DNA of 14,894 bases. Source: Methanosarcinaceae archaeon (GTDB lineage Archaea > Halobacteriota > Methanosarcinia > Methanosarcinales > Methanosarcinaceae). The translations under genes were made by a program, and so were the position numbers. Below, in pieces: positions 6,348 through 12,715 of this stretch (position 1 is its first letter; every line of letters starts with the position of its first letter). The DNA is taken from assembly GCA_017613335.1 (NCBI GenBank), contig JAGAEB010000166.1:1-14894 (forward strand). The letters run 5' to 3'. Below the pieces are notes generated by a model, which searched no databases, was not told the origin of the DNA, and saw only the letters and a program-made list of their open reading frames with translations.

Positions 6348-7160
6348 TCATCCGATCCTGAACGGATCGGCGATACGTTTAAGCATCGCAATGGCTGAAA
6401 GCGCGGCCAGGTAGCTCGTTCTCGGATTCTGCGGCGACGGTTTGTTCTCGATCTTCATCGTCATTTTTCCGAAATCTCCGACGAGTTCGACTTCATGGAT
6501 GTTTTCGTGGATCGACGGATCGGCGATGATCCGGACGCGCGTTCTGTCAAAGCCGATACCGCAGAGACTGAGCGTTGCGCAGACATTGACATTTTTCGGA
6601 AAAGCAGCGACAGCATCGCGGGCGATCCCGTCAAAAAGGATCAGCGGTTCCGTGATATTGTCAAGGCAGATATTGTTTTCCGTGACATAAAGAGCATCGC
6701 GGAGACCGGCAACGGGCTTTCTGGTGGTAAGCGTTACGGAATCGACGTGAGCGGCGGCGGCCGAACGGATCCCGTCCGTTCCGGCAACGGCGCCTGAGGG
6801 CATATAGATCTTTCTTTTGTTCTGAATCGCTTTTTCACGGACGGCGCGGTAGAAATCGTCATCGCGGAAAACGCCGGCGCTCATGACCATGACATCGCAT
6901 CCATGATCGAGAGCCGGAAGGATGACATCCTTTGCGGCATCCTGTGAAGCGCACTCCACGACAAGATCCGCCTTTTCAAAAACTTCCGAAGGCGTCGTTT
7001 TCGGAAGATTCCGGTCACCGCATTTTTCTGCCAGTTCAGATGCCTTTTGGGGATTCACATCAAAAACACCGCACAGTTCAACATTGATCTGACCGCTGCA
7101 GACAGCCTGACAGATCTGACTGCCGATAAAGCCGCATCCCAAAATACCCACACGAATCAA
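6348..7160 (-). CDS. nadX: L-aspartate dehydrogenase
   Basis: NadX oxidises L-aspartate to iminoaspartate with NAD(P), replacing aspartate oxidase NadB in the first step of NAD synthesis; NadA would use the product, but its gene is not in the window. The 270-residue length is normal. Visible features are the Rossmann loop GILGCGFIGSQI (5-16), VVECAS (67-72), MPSGAVAGTDGI (120-131), FPKNVNVCATL (187-197), the NxH motif at 220-222 with the likely catalytic histidine 222, and the C-terminal NPRTSYLAALSA. The start is TTG (7158-7160), supported by an upstream GGAG and by the family N-terminus; no better ATG exists in frame. It has its own TATA box at 7254-7262. Confidence 0.9.
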   Translation of the reverse strand: MIRVGILGCGFIGSQICQAVCSGQINVELCGVFDVNPQKASELAEKCGDRNLPKTTPSEVFEKADLVVECASQDAAKDVILPALDHGCDVMVMSAGVFRDDDFYRAVREKAIQNKRKIYMPSGAVAGTDGIRSAAAAHVDSVTLTTRKPVAGLRDALYVTENNICLDNITEPLILFDGIARDAVAAFPKNVNVCATLSLCGIGFDRTRVRIIADPSIHENIHEVELVGDFGKMTMKIENKPSPQNPRTSYLAALSAIAMLKRIADPFRIG

Positions 7161-7253
7161 AAAACCAACTCCGGAAGGGCCTGATAAAATCCCTCAGTAA
7201 AGATATTCATAAAAAGCCTGAAAATTCAGACCGTTTAAAAATCTCAAAAGGAC

Positions 7254-7262
7254 TATTTATAA
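7254..7262 (-). promoter_or_regulatory. TATA box of nadX-pcc1
   Basis: The minus strand reads TTATAAATA, close to the archaeal consensus, after a purine-rich cggaaaag stretch. The predicted start near 7230 leaves a leader of about 70 bases with a GGAG site before the nadX TTG codon. Confidence 0.5.
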
Positions 7263-7293
7263 GATATCTTTTCCGGATGTATCCTGAAAACAA

Positions 7294-7599
7294 TCATGAA
7301 GGATCGTATCGTGAATTCTTTATCTTCCCGTTTCCGGATAAGGGATCCGTGTTTTCACGGGTCGCCGGAACAGGACAGCCGTTTCCCGGGAAATCCGTTT
7401 CCCGGATCAGTCTGTCTTCTCCGGATCCTTCTGTTTTTCTGAGTATTCTGTTTTTTTCGGATTCGCTGTTTTTCGGAGCTGTCTGTTTTTCAGATTTGTT
7501 GTTTTTCGGAGCCGTCTGTTTTTCGGATTCGCTGTTTTTCGGAGCCGTCTGTTTTTCATATTCGTCTGTCTTTTCTTCTTCCTTTTTGTCTTCAGACAT
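7294..7599 (-). CDS. hypothetical Lys/Glu-rich repeat protein overlapping the AAA ATPase gene end
   Basis: This 101-residue frame starts at ATG 7597-7599, eight bases before the AAA ATPase stop ends, an overlap that suggests coupled translation; there is no clear ribosome site. Residues 1-16 are almost all Lys, Glu and Asp. Residues 17-49 carry three 11-residue units of the form SEKQTAPKNSE encoded by a 33-bp DNA repeat, and the rest is a low-complexity Arg, Gly and Pro tail that runs toward the nadX promoter. It has one cysteine and no membrane segment or signal peptide. I recognise no family. Another minus-strand frame is also open across the repeat, so it may be repeat DNA and not a gene. 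The start overlap and the in-frame period favour a gene slightly. Confidence 0.4.
   Translation of the reverse strand: MSEDKKEEEKTDEYEKQTAPKNSESEKQTAPKNNKSEKQTAPKNSESEKNRILRKTEGSGEDRLIRETDFPGNGCPVPATRENTDPLSGNGKIKNSRYDPS
7456..7554. repeat. 33-bp tandem repeat, three copies
   Basis: Units start at 7456, 7489 and 7522, each about ttcggattcgctgtttttcg followed by gagccgtctgttt, with few changes. The period is a multiple of three, so the 11-residue protein repeat is kept in the minus-strand frame. Confidence 0.9.
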
Positions 7600-9769
7600 A
7601 TGTATTCAGGAACCACTCATCGACCGGAACCTTATTTTCCGGAACGTTATCTTCCGGGAAGTGTGTGCGTTTTTTGCTTTCGATGCAGGCATCCAGTTTT
7701 TCATTGAAGTTGTCTGCCGTCAGCATACTGCAGTTTCCGGCCAGAGCCGACTGAACGACTTTTACAGTGATCCTGAAGACGATGTCACGTCCGGAAAGGC
7801 CGCATTCATAAATCTTCTCCGAATACAGGTCGAGATCAAAAGACGGATCGATCGGGACGGGCGAATCTTTCAGACTGTTCCTCAGGATCCCGGCTGTTTC
7901 TTCTTTTGTGGGCATCGTAAAGCCGATCATCGTCCTGAAACGGCTGAGGATCGCCGGATCGATCATTTCCGGATTATTTGTGGAACAGATCGTGCAGATG
8001 CCTGTCTTTTCACAGAGGCTGTCCATTTCCGTCAGAAGCGTATTGACTGTTTCGATCGGGCTCAGGTTGGGCACAAGACTTCTGTTAAGAGCGATCGCGT
8101 CGAATTCTTCGAAATAAAGAATACAGGGCTTCAGGCGTTCCGCAATACTGTACATCTCGCTGATGAGCTTTGAACTTTCACCGACATACCGTGTCAGGAA
8201 ATCGGTCGAATTGAGGACGATGAAATTTGTTTCCGATTCGGCAGAGATTGCCCCCGCCAGAAGTGTCTTTCCGGTTCCGGGCGGACCGTAGAACAGGACA
8301 TTCTTAGGCGTCCAGCGCGGATCGATGTCAGGGTTGCCGAACATCGAGACGATCAGACGTCCTTCTTCTTTGGCTTTTTCCTGGCCGATGATATCATCGA
8401 AATGAACGACTTTTCTGGAATTCTGTTTCAGGACGATGCTCTTGCATCTGAGGCGGATCTCTCTCAGATTGTCATCCTCCAGTGCATCCGGATCATCCTC
8501 CAGAAAATCAAAGTCTTCCGGAATGCGTTTTATATTTTCATTGTGATGAGAGAGACTGTTTCTGCCGGATTTATCACCCTCAGATTTTTCCCCCTTCCCG
8601 GATTTCTTCTCTGCTGATCTTTTCTTTTTGACGGATCCGGATTGGGATCTCTCTTCATTTTCCGGATCGTCGTCATCGTCATCACAGAATTCCGTGTCGT
8701 TTTCCGGATCGTCGTCGTCTTCATCATCAGAGGATGATGTTTCTTTTTCCGGATCGTCGTCGTCCTTATCATCAGAGAATGATGTTTCTTTTTCCGGATC
8801 GTTGTCCTCTTCATCATCAGAGAATGATGTTTCATTCTCCGGATCGTTGTCGTCCTCATCATCAGAGAATGATGTTTCATTTTCCGGATCATCGTCTTTT
8901 TCGTCATCACCGCGCACAAAATATCCTCTGAGAGCAGACAGAGGATCATTTTCAACCTCTTTAAGGATCACGGCGCCGGCTTTCCTGAATGAATCTCTTA
9001 GAACTGTTTCCGGGATATTTTCCTCAACAGCCCGGAGAAATTCGGCTGTCATTTTTTCTCCCGCAGCATCTGCGATTTCCGGCGCAAGACTGTCTATATG
9101 ATTATCATAGATCTGTGCCAGGCAATCGGGTATAAGAGTGCCGGAAACGATGATGAGGGTATTCATCACATCAGATGCAATATCTTCCTTCGTTTTTTCA
9201 TCAAAGTCCGTTCCGTAAGTCATGCATTTTTCTTCGAAAACATCTGTGACGATCTTTCCGATCCGGCTGCGGAGGACATTTTCCATTGAAACATCAATGA
9301 CGTCCATGATCTCTTTTTGTACATAATCCTCCGGATTTTCTGCGATCAATTCTGTGAAAACCGTTCCGATCCCATCCGGATAAGGTTTCTCATCATTCAT
9401 CACGGCTTCGACAGCGTCCGCCGCACATTTTCTGAGATCATCCCCGGAAACGGTTCCGCCGTTGTTATGAAGAATATCTAAGACCTGATCTCTGATGATT
9501 CCTCTGACCGTCTGATCGGCAATCTTTTCAATAAAAAGAGACGGGCTGCTGAACAGATCCTGATTGTTTTTTCTGATATGGTCTGATGTCATATTTATAA
9601 GAGTCACGGAAGACATATACGCAGACTCAGATGCGATGCGGCCGCTGTAAATTTCTTCAAAGATCTTCGTACCGGCCTCAATCTTTATCTCTTCGGTCAT
9701 GTCTGAAACGACTGCGCCGCCAACCTCTGCGGAACCCTCTTTTTTTGTTTTTGAAATCCCATTTTTCAT
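7592..9769 (-). CDS. AAA ATPase with helical N-terminal region and acidic repeat linker
   Basis: The 725-residue protein has three parts. Residues 1-286 are a helical region without a family I recognise. Residues 287-376 are an acidic linker of six 14- to 15-residue units of the form DDEDDNDPENETSFS, followed by a basic patch (380-400). Residues 440-700 are one AAA domain: FDDIIGQ (457-463), Walker A GPPGTGKT (495-502), pore-loop-like RYVGESSK (527-534), Walker B LYFEEFDAIA (551-560), sensor 1 STNNPE (596-601), DPAILSRF (604-611) and sensor 2 GLSGRDI (657-663). The Walker B aspartate is replaced by glutamate (FEEFD instead of the usual IDEID), while the catalytic glutamate 555 is kept. There is no membrane segment, so it is probably a cytosolic hexameric remodelling ATPase; the substrate is unknown. 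The start ATG has only a weak GGGTG upstream. Confidence 0.85.
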   Translation of the reverse strand: MKNGISKTKKEGSAEVGGAVVSDMTEEIKIEAGTKIFEEIYSGRIASESAYMSSVTLINMTSDHIRKNNQDLFSSPSLFIEKIADQTVRGIIRDQVLDILHNNGGTVSGDDLRKCAADAVEAVMNDEKPYPDGIGTVFTELIAENPEDYVQKEIMDVIDVSMENVLRSRIGKIVTDVFEEKCMTYGTDFDEKTKEDIASDVMNTLIIVSGTLIPDCLAQIYDNHIDSLAPEIADAAGEKMTAEFLRAVEENIPETVLRDSFRKAGAVILKEVENDPLSALRGYFVRGDDEKDDDPENETSFSDDEDDNDPENETSFSDDEEDNDPEKETSFSDDKDDDDPEKETSSSDDEDDDDPENDTEFCDDDDDDPENEERSQSGSVKKKRSAEKKSGKGEKSEGDKSGRNSLSHHNENIKRIPEDFDFLEDDPDALEDDNLREIRLRCKSIVLKQNSRKVVHFDDIIGQEKAKEEGRLIVSMFGNPDIDPRWTPKNVLFYGPPGTGKTLLAGAISAESETNFIVLNSTDFLTRYVGESSKLISEMYSIAERLKPCILYFEEFDAIALNRSLVPNLSPIETVNTLLTEMDSLCEKTGICTICSTNNPEMIDPAILSRFRTMIGFTMPTKEETAGILRNSLKDSPVPIDPSFDLDLYSEKIYECGLSGRDIVFRITVKVVQSALAGNCSMLTADNFNEKLDACIESKKRTHFPEDNVPENKVPVDEWFLNTYV
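8661..8912. repeat. 45-bp coding tandem repeat in the AAA ATPase gene
   Basis: The word tccggatc begins units at 8661, 8703, 8748, 8793, 8838 and 8883, a spacing of 42, 45, 45, 45 and 45 bp. All lengths are multiples of three. The repeat encodes the Asp/Glu-rich linker. Confidence 0.92.
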
Positions 9770-9792
9770 TTTATGTCACACACCCGATCCTG

Positions 9793-9806
9793 AAGACGAT
9801 CGTCTT
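9793..9806. promoter_or_regulatory. 14-bp perfect palindrome before the AAA ATPase gene
   Basis: aagacgatcgtctt is its own complement. It lies 24-37 bases upstream of the AAA start codon, in the leader or near the transcription start, where a repressor could act. It may also be chance in GATC-rich DNA. Confidence 0.35.
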
Positions 9807-9901
9807 TTCAGACTGTCTGTCAGGATCCGTTTTTGGCCGTCGTCAATCTGTCCGGAGCGTCAGGCATTCATGGTCATCGCATAAACCCATAAAACACGCA
9901 G

Positions 9902-9982
9902 ATTATTATGAATAATGTAATATTGTTTCCCGCAATGAATAATCTTAATCTGTTACAATATACACAAATTATTCAGAATAAT
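9902..9982. promoter_or_regulatory. pair of matched 15-bp palindromes, possible operators
   Basis: attattatgaataat (9902-9916) and attattcagaataat (9968-9982) share the pattern ATTATTnnGAATAAT and lie 66 bp apart. A lone tgaataat half-site sits between them (9936-9943). All are in the AT-rich region upstream of the AAA gene, at about -133 to -213 from its start codon. This is the arrangement expected of dimeric regulator sites. No regulator gene is in the window. Confidence 0.45.
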
Positions 9983-9986
9983 CGAT

Positions 9987-10043
9987 AATATTTCGACTGA
10001 GCGCAGGTTACGCCATAAGATAACGCTGCAGTCAGAAAATATT
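9987..10043. other. long imperfect hairpin
   Basis: Three stem segments stack with single-base bulges: 9987-9994 with 10035-10043, 9995-9999 with 10029-10033, and 10000-10003 with 10024-10027. That gives about 17 pairs around a 20-base loop; inside, 10007-10010 can pair with 10021-10024 as an alternative. It could be a structured RNA, a termination or processing element, or a remnant of a small mobile element. No poly-T follows on either strand. Confidence 0.45.
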
Positions 10044-10067
10044 ATTTATCCGTGAATGATATCGTTT

Positions 10068-10160
10068 TTAAGCGGACGTTTTTGCCGGTCATTTTTACCG
10101 GACGTTTTTAAACGAACGTTTTTTACCGGTCATTTTTATCGGACGTTTTTTACCGGACGT
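10068..10160. repeat. 13-14-bp tandem array after cimA
   Basis: About seven degenerate units of the form accggacgttttt or accggtcattttt, each ending in five or six T on the plus strand. It starts 84 bases past the cimA stop. Confidence 0.8.
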
Positions 10161-10243
10161 CTGTGATGCTGACAGATCATCGCGCACGACCCCTCCATAT
10201 GGAGAATGAGAACATTTATAATGTTTTTTGTTGCCGGCATTTT

Positions 10244-11734
10244 TCAGAACAGCATATTCATACCATTGATCACAGCTTCGACGGATGCTTCGATAATGTC
10301 TGTCCGGGAACCTTTGGCCGTCACGGTCTCGCCGTCACGGGACAGACGGACGGTCACTTCGACAAGGGCGTCTGTGCCGCCGGTGATGGCATCGACGTGA
10401 TATTCTTCAAGCGTGACATCGCCGAGAGAAGAGACAGCTTTCCTGACAGCGGAGATCGCCGCATCGACCGGACCGTCTCCCGTTCCGGCTTCAACGACTT
10501 CTTTGCCGTTGACGTCGAGAATGACGGATGCCGTCGGAATGAGCGGACGGCCGGAAATAGCTGAAAAAGATTTCAGTGTGATCGCCGCATCCTGATGAAG
10601 ACCCAGAACGGTGTTCGAAATGGAGCGGAAATCTGCGTCCGTCACATGTTTGCCGCGGTCGCCGAGTTCTTTGATGCGGCGGAAGATCTCATGTTTCTGT
10701 TCATCCGTCGCGGAAATGCCGTATTCCTGAAGTTCGAGTTCAACAGAACTGAGACCGGCATGTTTCCCGAGGATGATCTTCCGCCGCCGGCCGACGGATT
10801 CCGGCTGGATGGGCTCGTAAGTTGACGGATTGCGCATCATGTCATGCACATGGATGCCGGCCTCGTGCGTGAATGAATTTTCGCCCACGAAAGCTTTGTT
10901 CGGCGCGACAGGAATACCGGTCAGACGGCTGACAAGGCGCGAGATCCTGTAAAGTTTCTGCGTATCGATGCCGGTCTGACAGCCGTAACTGTGTTCCATG
11001 ACCATGACGACTTCTTCAAGCGCCGTGTTGCCGCTGCGCTCACCGATCCCGTTGACGGAAACATGAGCCTGGGACGCACCTGCGCGCAGAGCGGCGACCG
11101 TATTGGCTGTGGCAAGTCCCAGATCGTCATGACAGTGGACACTGACAGGCGCTTTCAGGGATGAAGACAGATCCGAGAAAAGGATCATGGACCTCTCCGG
11201 TGTGAGGATGCCGACCGTATCGCAGAAACAGATTCTGTCGGCGCCGCTGTCGATGCCGGTTCTGTAAAGCTCTTTCAGGAAAGGCAGATCGGCTCTTGAT
11301 GCATCTTCGCAGCTGAATTCAACGGTCAGACCGCATTTTTTCGCATATTCGACGGCTGATGCGGCTTTTTCAAAAAATAGTTCTCTGTCGTCTGCTTTTT
11401 GGATATTCAGATGCATCTTTGTTGCAATATGAAGATCGGACGACGGAACGACAAGGTGGACAGAGTCGACATCACATGAGACCGCCAGATCGATGTCTTC
11501 GTCTTTCATCCGGCAGTAAGCGGAGATCTCGGCAGAAAGACCCAGATGCGTCACTGCTGACAGCGCTTCACGCTCCCCTGCGGATGTTGCCGGGGATCCC
11601 GCTTCGATCACGGAAACGCCCAGTTCATCCAGAGCGGAAGCTATCTTCATCTTGTCGTCGGCATTGAGCACCACGCCGGGCGTCTGCTCACCGTCGCGAA
11701 GCGTCGTATCAAGGATCCTTATCTTTTCCTGCAA
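10244..11734 (-). CDS. cimA: (R)-citramalate synthase
   Basis: CimA condenses pyruvate and acetyl-CoA to (R)-citramalate, the entry of the threonine-independent isoleucine route in methanogens. The 496-residue protein has the DRE-TIM barrel start LDTTLRDGEQTPG (8-20), the metal-binding VHCHDDLG (199-206), NGIGERSGN (228-236) and GENSFTHEAGIHVH (284-297). From about 385 on it has the C-terminal regulatory domain that gives feedback control. EAGSPATSAGERE (44-56) and CDVDSVHLVVPSSDLH (87-102) are closer to M. jannaschii CimA than to isopropylmalate synthase LeuA. Homocitrate synthase AksA lacks the regulatory domain. The start is TTG (11732-11734) after GGAGATGAT. It lies 60 bases downstream of the unrecognised 185-residue gene and is probably cotranscribed with it. 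Confidence 0.87.
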   Translation of the reverse strand: MQEKIRILDTTLRDGEQTPGVVLNADDKMKIASALDELGVSVIEAGSPATSAGEREALSAVTHLGLSAEISAYCRMKDEDIDLAVSCDVDSVHLVVPSSDLHIATKMHLNIQKADDRELFFEKAASAVEYAKKCGLTVEFSCEDASRADLPFLKELYRTGIDSGADRICFCDTVGILTPERSMILFSDLSSSLKAPVSVHCHDDLGLATANTVAALRAGASQAHVSVNGIGERSGNTALEEVVMVMEHSYGCQTGIDTQKLYRISRLVSRLTGIPVAPNKAFVGENSFTHEAGIHVHDMMRNPSTYEPIQPESVGRRRKIILGKHAGLSSVELELQEYGISATDEQKHEIFRRIKELGDRGKHVTDADFRSISNTVLGLHQDAAITLKSFSAISGRPLIPTASVILDVNGKEVVEAGTGDGPVDAAISAVRKAVSSLGDVTLEEYHVDAITGGTDALVEVTVRLSRDGETVTAKGSRTDIIEASVEAVINGMNMLF

Positions 11735-11794
11735 ACCGAATCATCTCCGTATTTCTTTTTCGTGATGCGTTTCCGGTCATCACTTCCTGTCCGG

Positions 11795-12352
11795 TCATTC
11801 ATCAAATCCGAGAAAAACCGTTCCGTTTCCTTCTTTTTTGGCGATCGGCAGTTTTTCGTGGATGTAATCGTCAGACGGTGTTGACGGTGATCCGATAACG
11901 GCATTTCTGACGCCGCAGTTTTCTTCAACGAGAGGGTACGGTTTTGCCGGAAGGATGACTTTCGGTTTTCCGCCGGTTTTCGGTTTGGCATCAAGAGGCA
12001 TGACGAACGTTCCGATGACCGCGTATTTTCCGGTCTTTTCGTATTCTGCGGCCTGTTCTTTGCTGCAGTCAAAACCGATGACCATATCACCCTGCATCAT
12101 GATCACATTCGGCGGCTCCGGCCAGACATAAGAACGGTTCGTCGTAAAGCCGATCATGTGCTGACGCTCAGCGACCGCTTTCATTCCCTGATTATCCCCT
12201 TCGCCCATGCCCATCAGAACCTGCCCGTTGGCCTGTTCTTCAAGCCTGTCAATCTCTTCTTTCATCTCTTCATCGATCACGAAACATTCTTCAATGCCCG
12301 GAACCGTCAGAAGGAATGCTCTGACTTTTTCCATCAGACTGTTATCTGCCAT
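11795..12352 (-). CDS. unrecognised 185-residue soluble protein
   Basis: I do not recognise this family. The product is acidic and soluble, without signal peptide or membrane helix. Residues 1-60 are mainly helical and charged, with a Gly/Met patch VLMGMGEGDNQGM (45-57). Residues 63-125 look like mixed alpha/beta with RSYVWPEPPN (73-82), VIGFDCSKEQ (91-100) and YAVIGTFVMPL (110-120). The end holds ENCGVRNAVIGSPSTPSDDY (144-163). The three cysteines (23, 96, 146) form no metal motif. GGAGG lies seven bases before the ATG and a TATA box at 12418-12425, so it is well expressed as a gene and heads a unit with cimA. Codon use is like its neighbours. Its place before cimA hints at, but does not prove, a link to branched-chain amino acid synthesis. 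Confidence 0.8.
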   Translation of the reverse strand: MADNSLMEKVRAFLLTVPGIEECFVIDEEMKEEIDRLEEQANGQVLMGMGEGDNQGMKAVAERQHMIGFTTNRSYVWPEPPNVIMMQGDMVIGFDCSKEQAAEYEKTGKYAVIGTFVMPLDAKPKTGGKPKVILPAKPYPLVEENCGVRNAVIGSPSTPSDDYIHEKLPIAKKEGNGTVFLGFDE

Positions 12353-12417
12353 ATAAAAACCTCCGGAAACTGATGATAACTGAAATACACACCTGTATGA
12401 TGAACAACATATTACAA

Positions 12418-12425
12418 TTTTTATA
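12418..12425 (-). promoter_or_regulatory. TATA box of the 185-residue gene and cimA
   Basis: The minus strand reads TATAAAAA. A start about 25 bases on, near 12395, gives a leader of about 43 bases containing the strong GGAGG site. Confidence 0.5.
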
Positions 12426-12430
12426 GATCA

Positions 12431-12474
12431 TTCTGATGAAATTCATCGCATTCATCAGAAACAAATGATTTGTT
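12431..12474. promoter_or_regulatory. two adjacent inverted repeats upstream of the TATA box
   Basis: ttctgatgaa (12431-12440) and ttcatcagaa (12451-12460) are perfect 10-bp complements with a 10-base spacer. Directly beside them aacaaatgatttgtt (12460-12474) is a 7-1-7 palindrome. They sit 5-50 bases upstream of the TATA box of the 185-residue gene, where activator or repressor sites are expected. Confidence 0.45.
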
Positions 12475-12696
12475 ATGATGCTGTTTTTGAATGATGCTGT
12501 TTTTGAAGCATGCTGTTTTTGAATGATGCCGTTTTTGAATGATGTTGTTTTTGAATGATGTTGTTTTTGAATGATGTTGTTTTTGAATGATGTTGTTTTT
12601 GAATGATGCTGTTTTTGAATGATGTTGTTTTTGAATGATGTTGTTTTTGAATGATGTTGTTTTTGAATGATGCTGTTTTTGAGCTGCTGTTTTTGA
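12475..12696. repeat. 16-bp tandem array, thirteen copies plus one short copy
   Basis: Thirteen 16-bp units with consensus atgatgttgtttttga run from 12475 to 12682, and a 14-bp unit ends at 12696. Variation is limited to tt, ct or cc at the seventh and eighth bases and one agcatg unit. There are no spacers. The period is not a multiple of three. It ends 20 bases from the pus10 stop. Confidence 0.95.
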
Positions 12697-12715
12697 GCAT
12701 ATTGTCTTTAATTTT

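Larger units (their letters stand above)
9770..10243. other. intergenic gap cimA-AAA ATPase
   Basis: This 474-bp gap holds no gene I can support. From the AAA gene outward come a 14-bp palindrome (9793-9806), an AT-rich stretch with two matched 15-bp palindromes (9902-9982), a long imperfect hairpin (9987-10043), a 13-14-bp tandem array (10068-10160), the palindrome ctccatatggag (10193-10204), and a small hairpin aacat/atgtt followed by six T on the plus strand. No TATA box could be fixed with confidence. Confidence 0.6.
12353..12715. other. intergenic gap pus10-185-residue gene
   Basis: This gap holds the promoter of the 185-residue gene, two inverted repeats directly upstream of its TATA box, and then the 16-bp array up to the pus10 stop. 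No gene is supported; long minus-strand frames across it are made by the repeat. Confidence 0.65.

Noticed and set aside
7277..8173. Plus-strand frame of 298 residues with Phe/Ser repeats
   Set aside because: It is antisense to the AAA domain and the 33-bp array; the AAA motifs fix the coding strand.
10244..11734. LeuA (isopropylmalate synthase) or AksA (homocitrate synthase)
   Set aside because: The EAGSPATS and VDSVHLVVPSS stretches fit CimA better, and AksA lacks the C-terminal regulatory domain present here. LeuA remains the main alternative.
12475..12696. CRISPR array
   Set aside because: Units are 16 bp and directly adjoining, with no spacers; no cas genes are present. The same applies to the other arrays.
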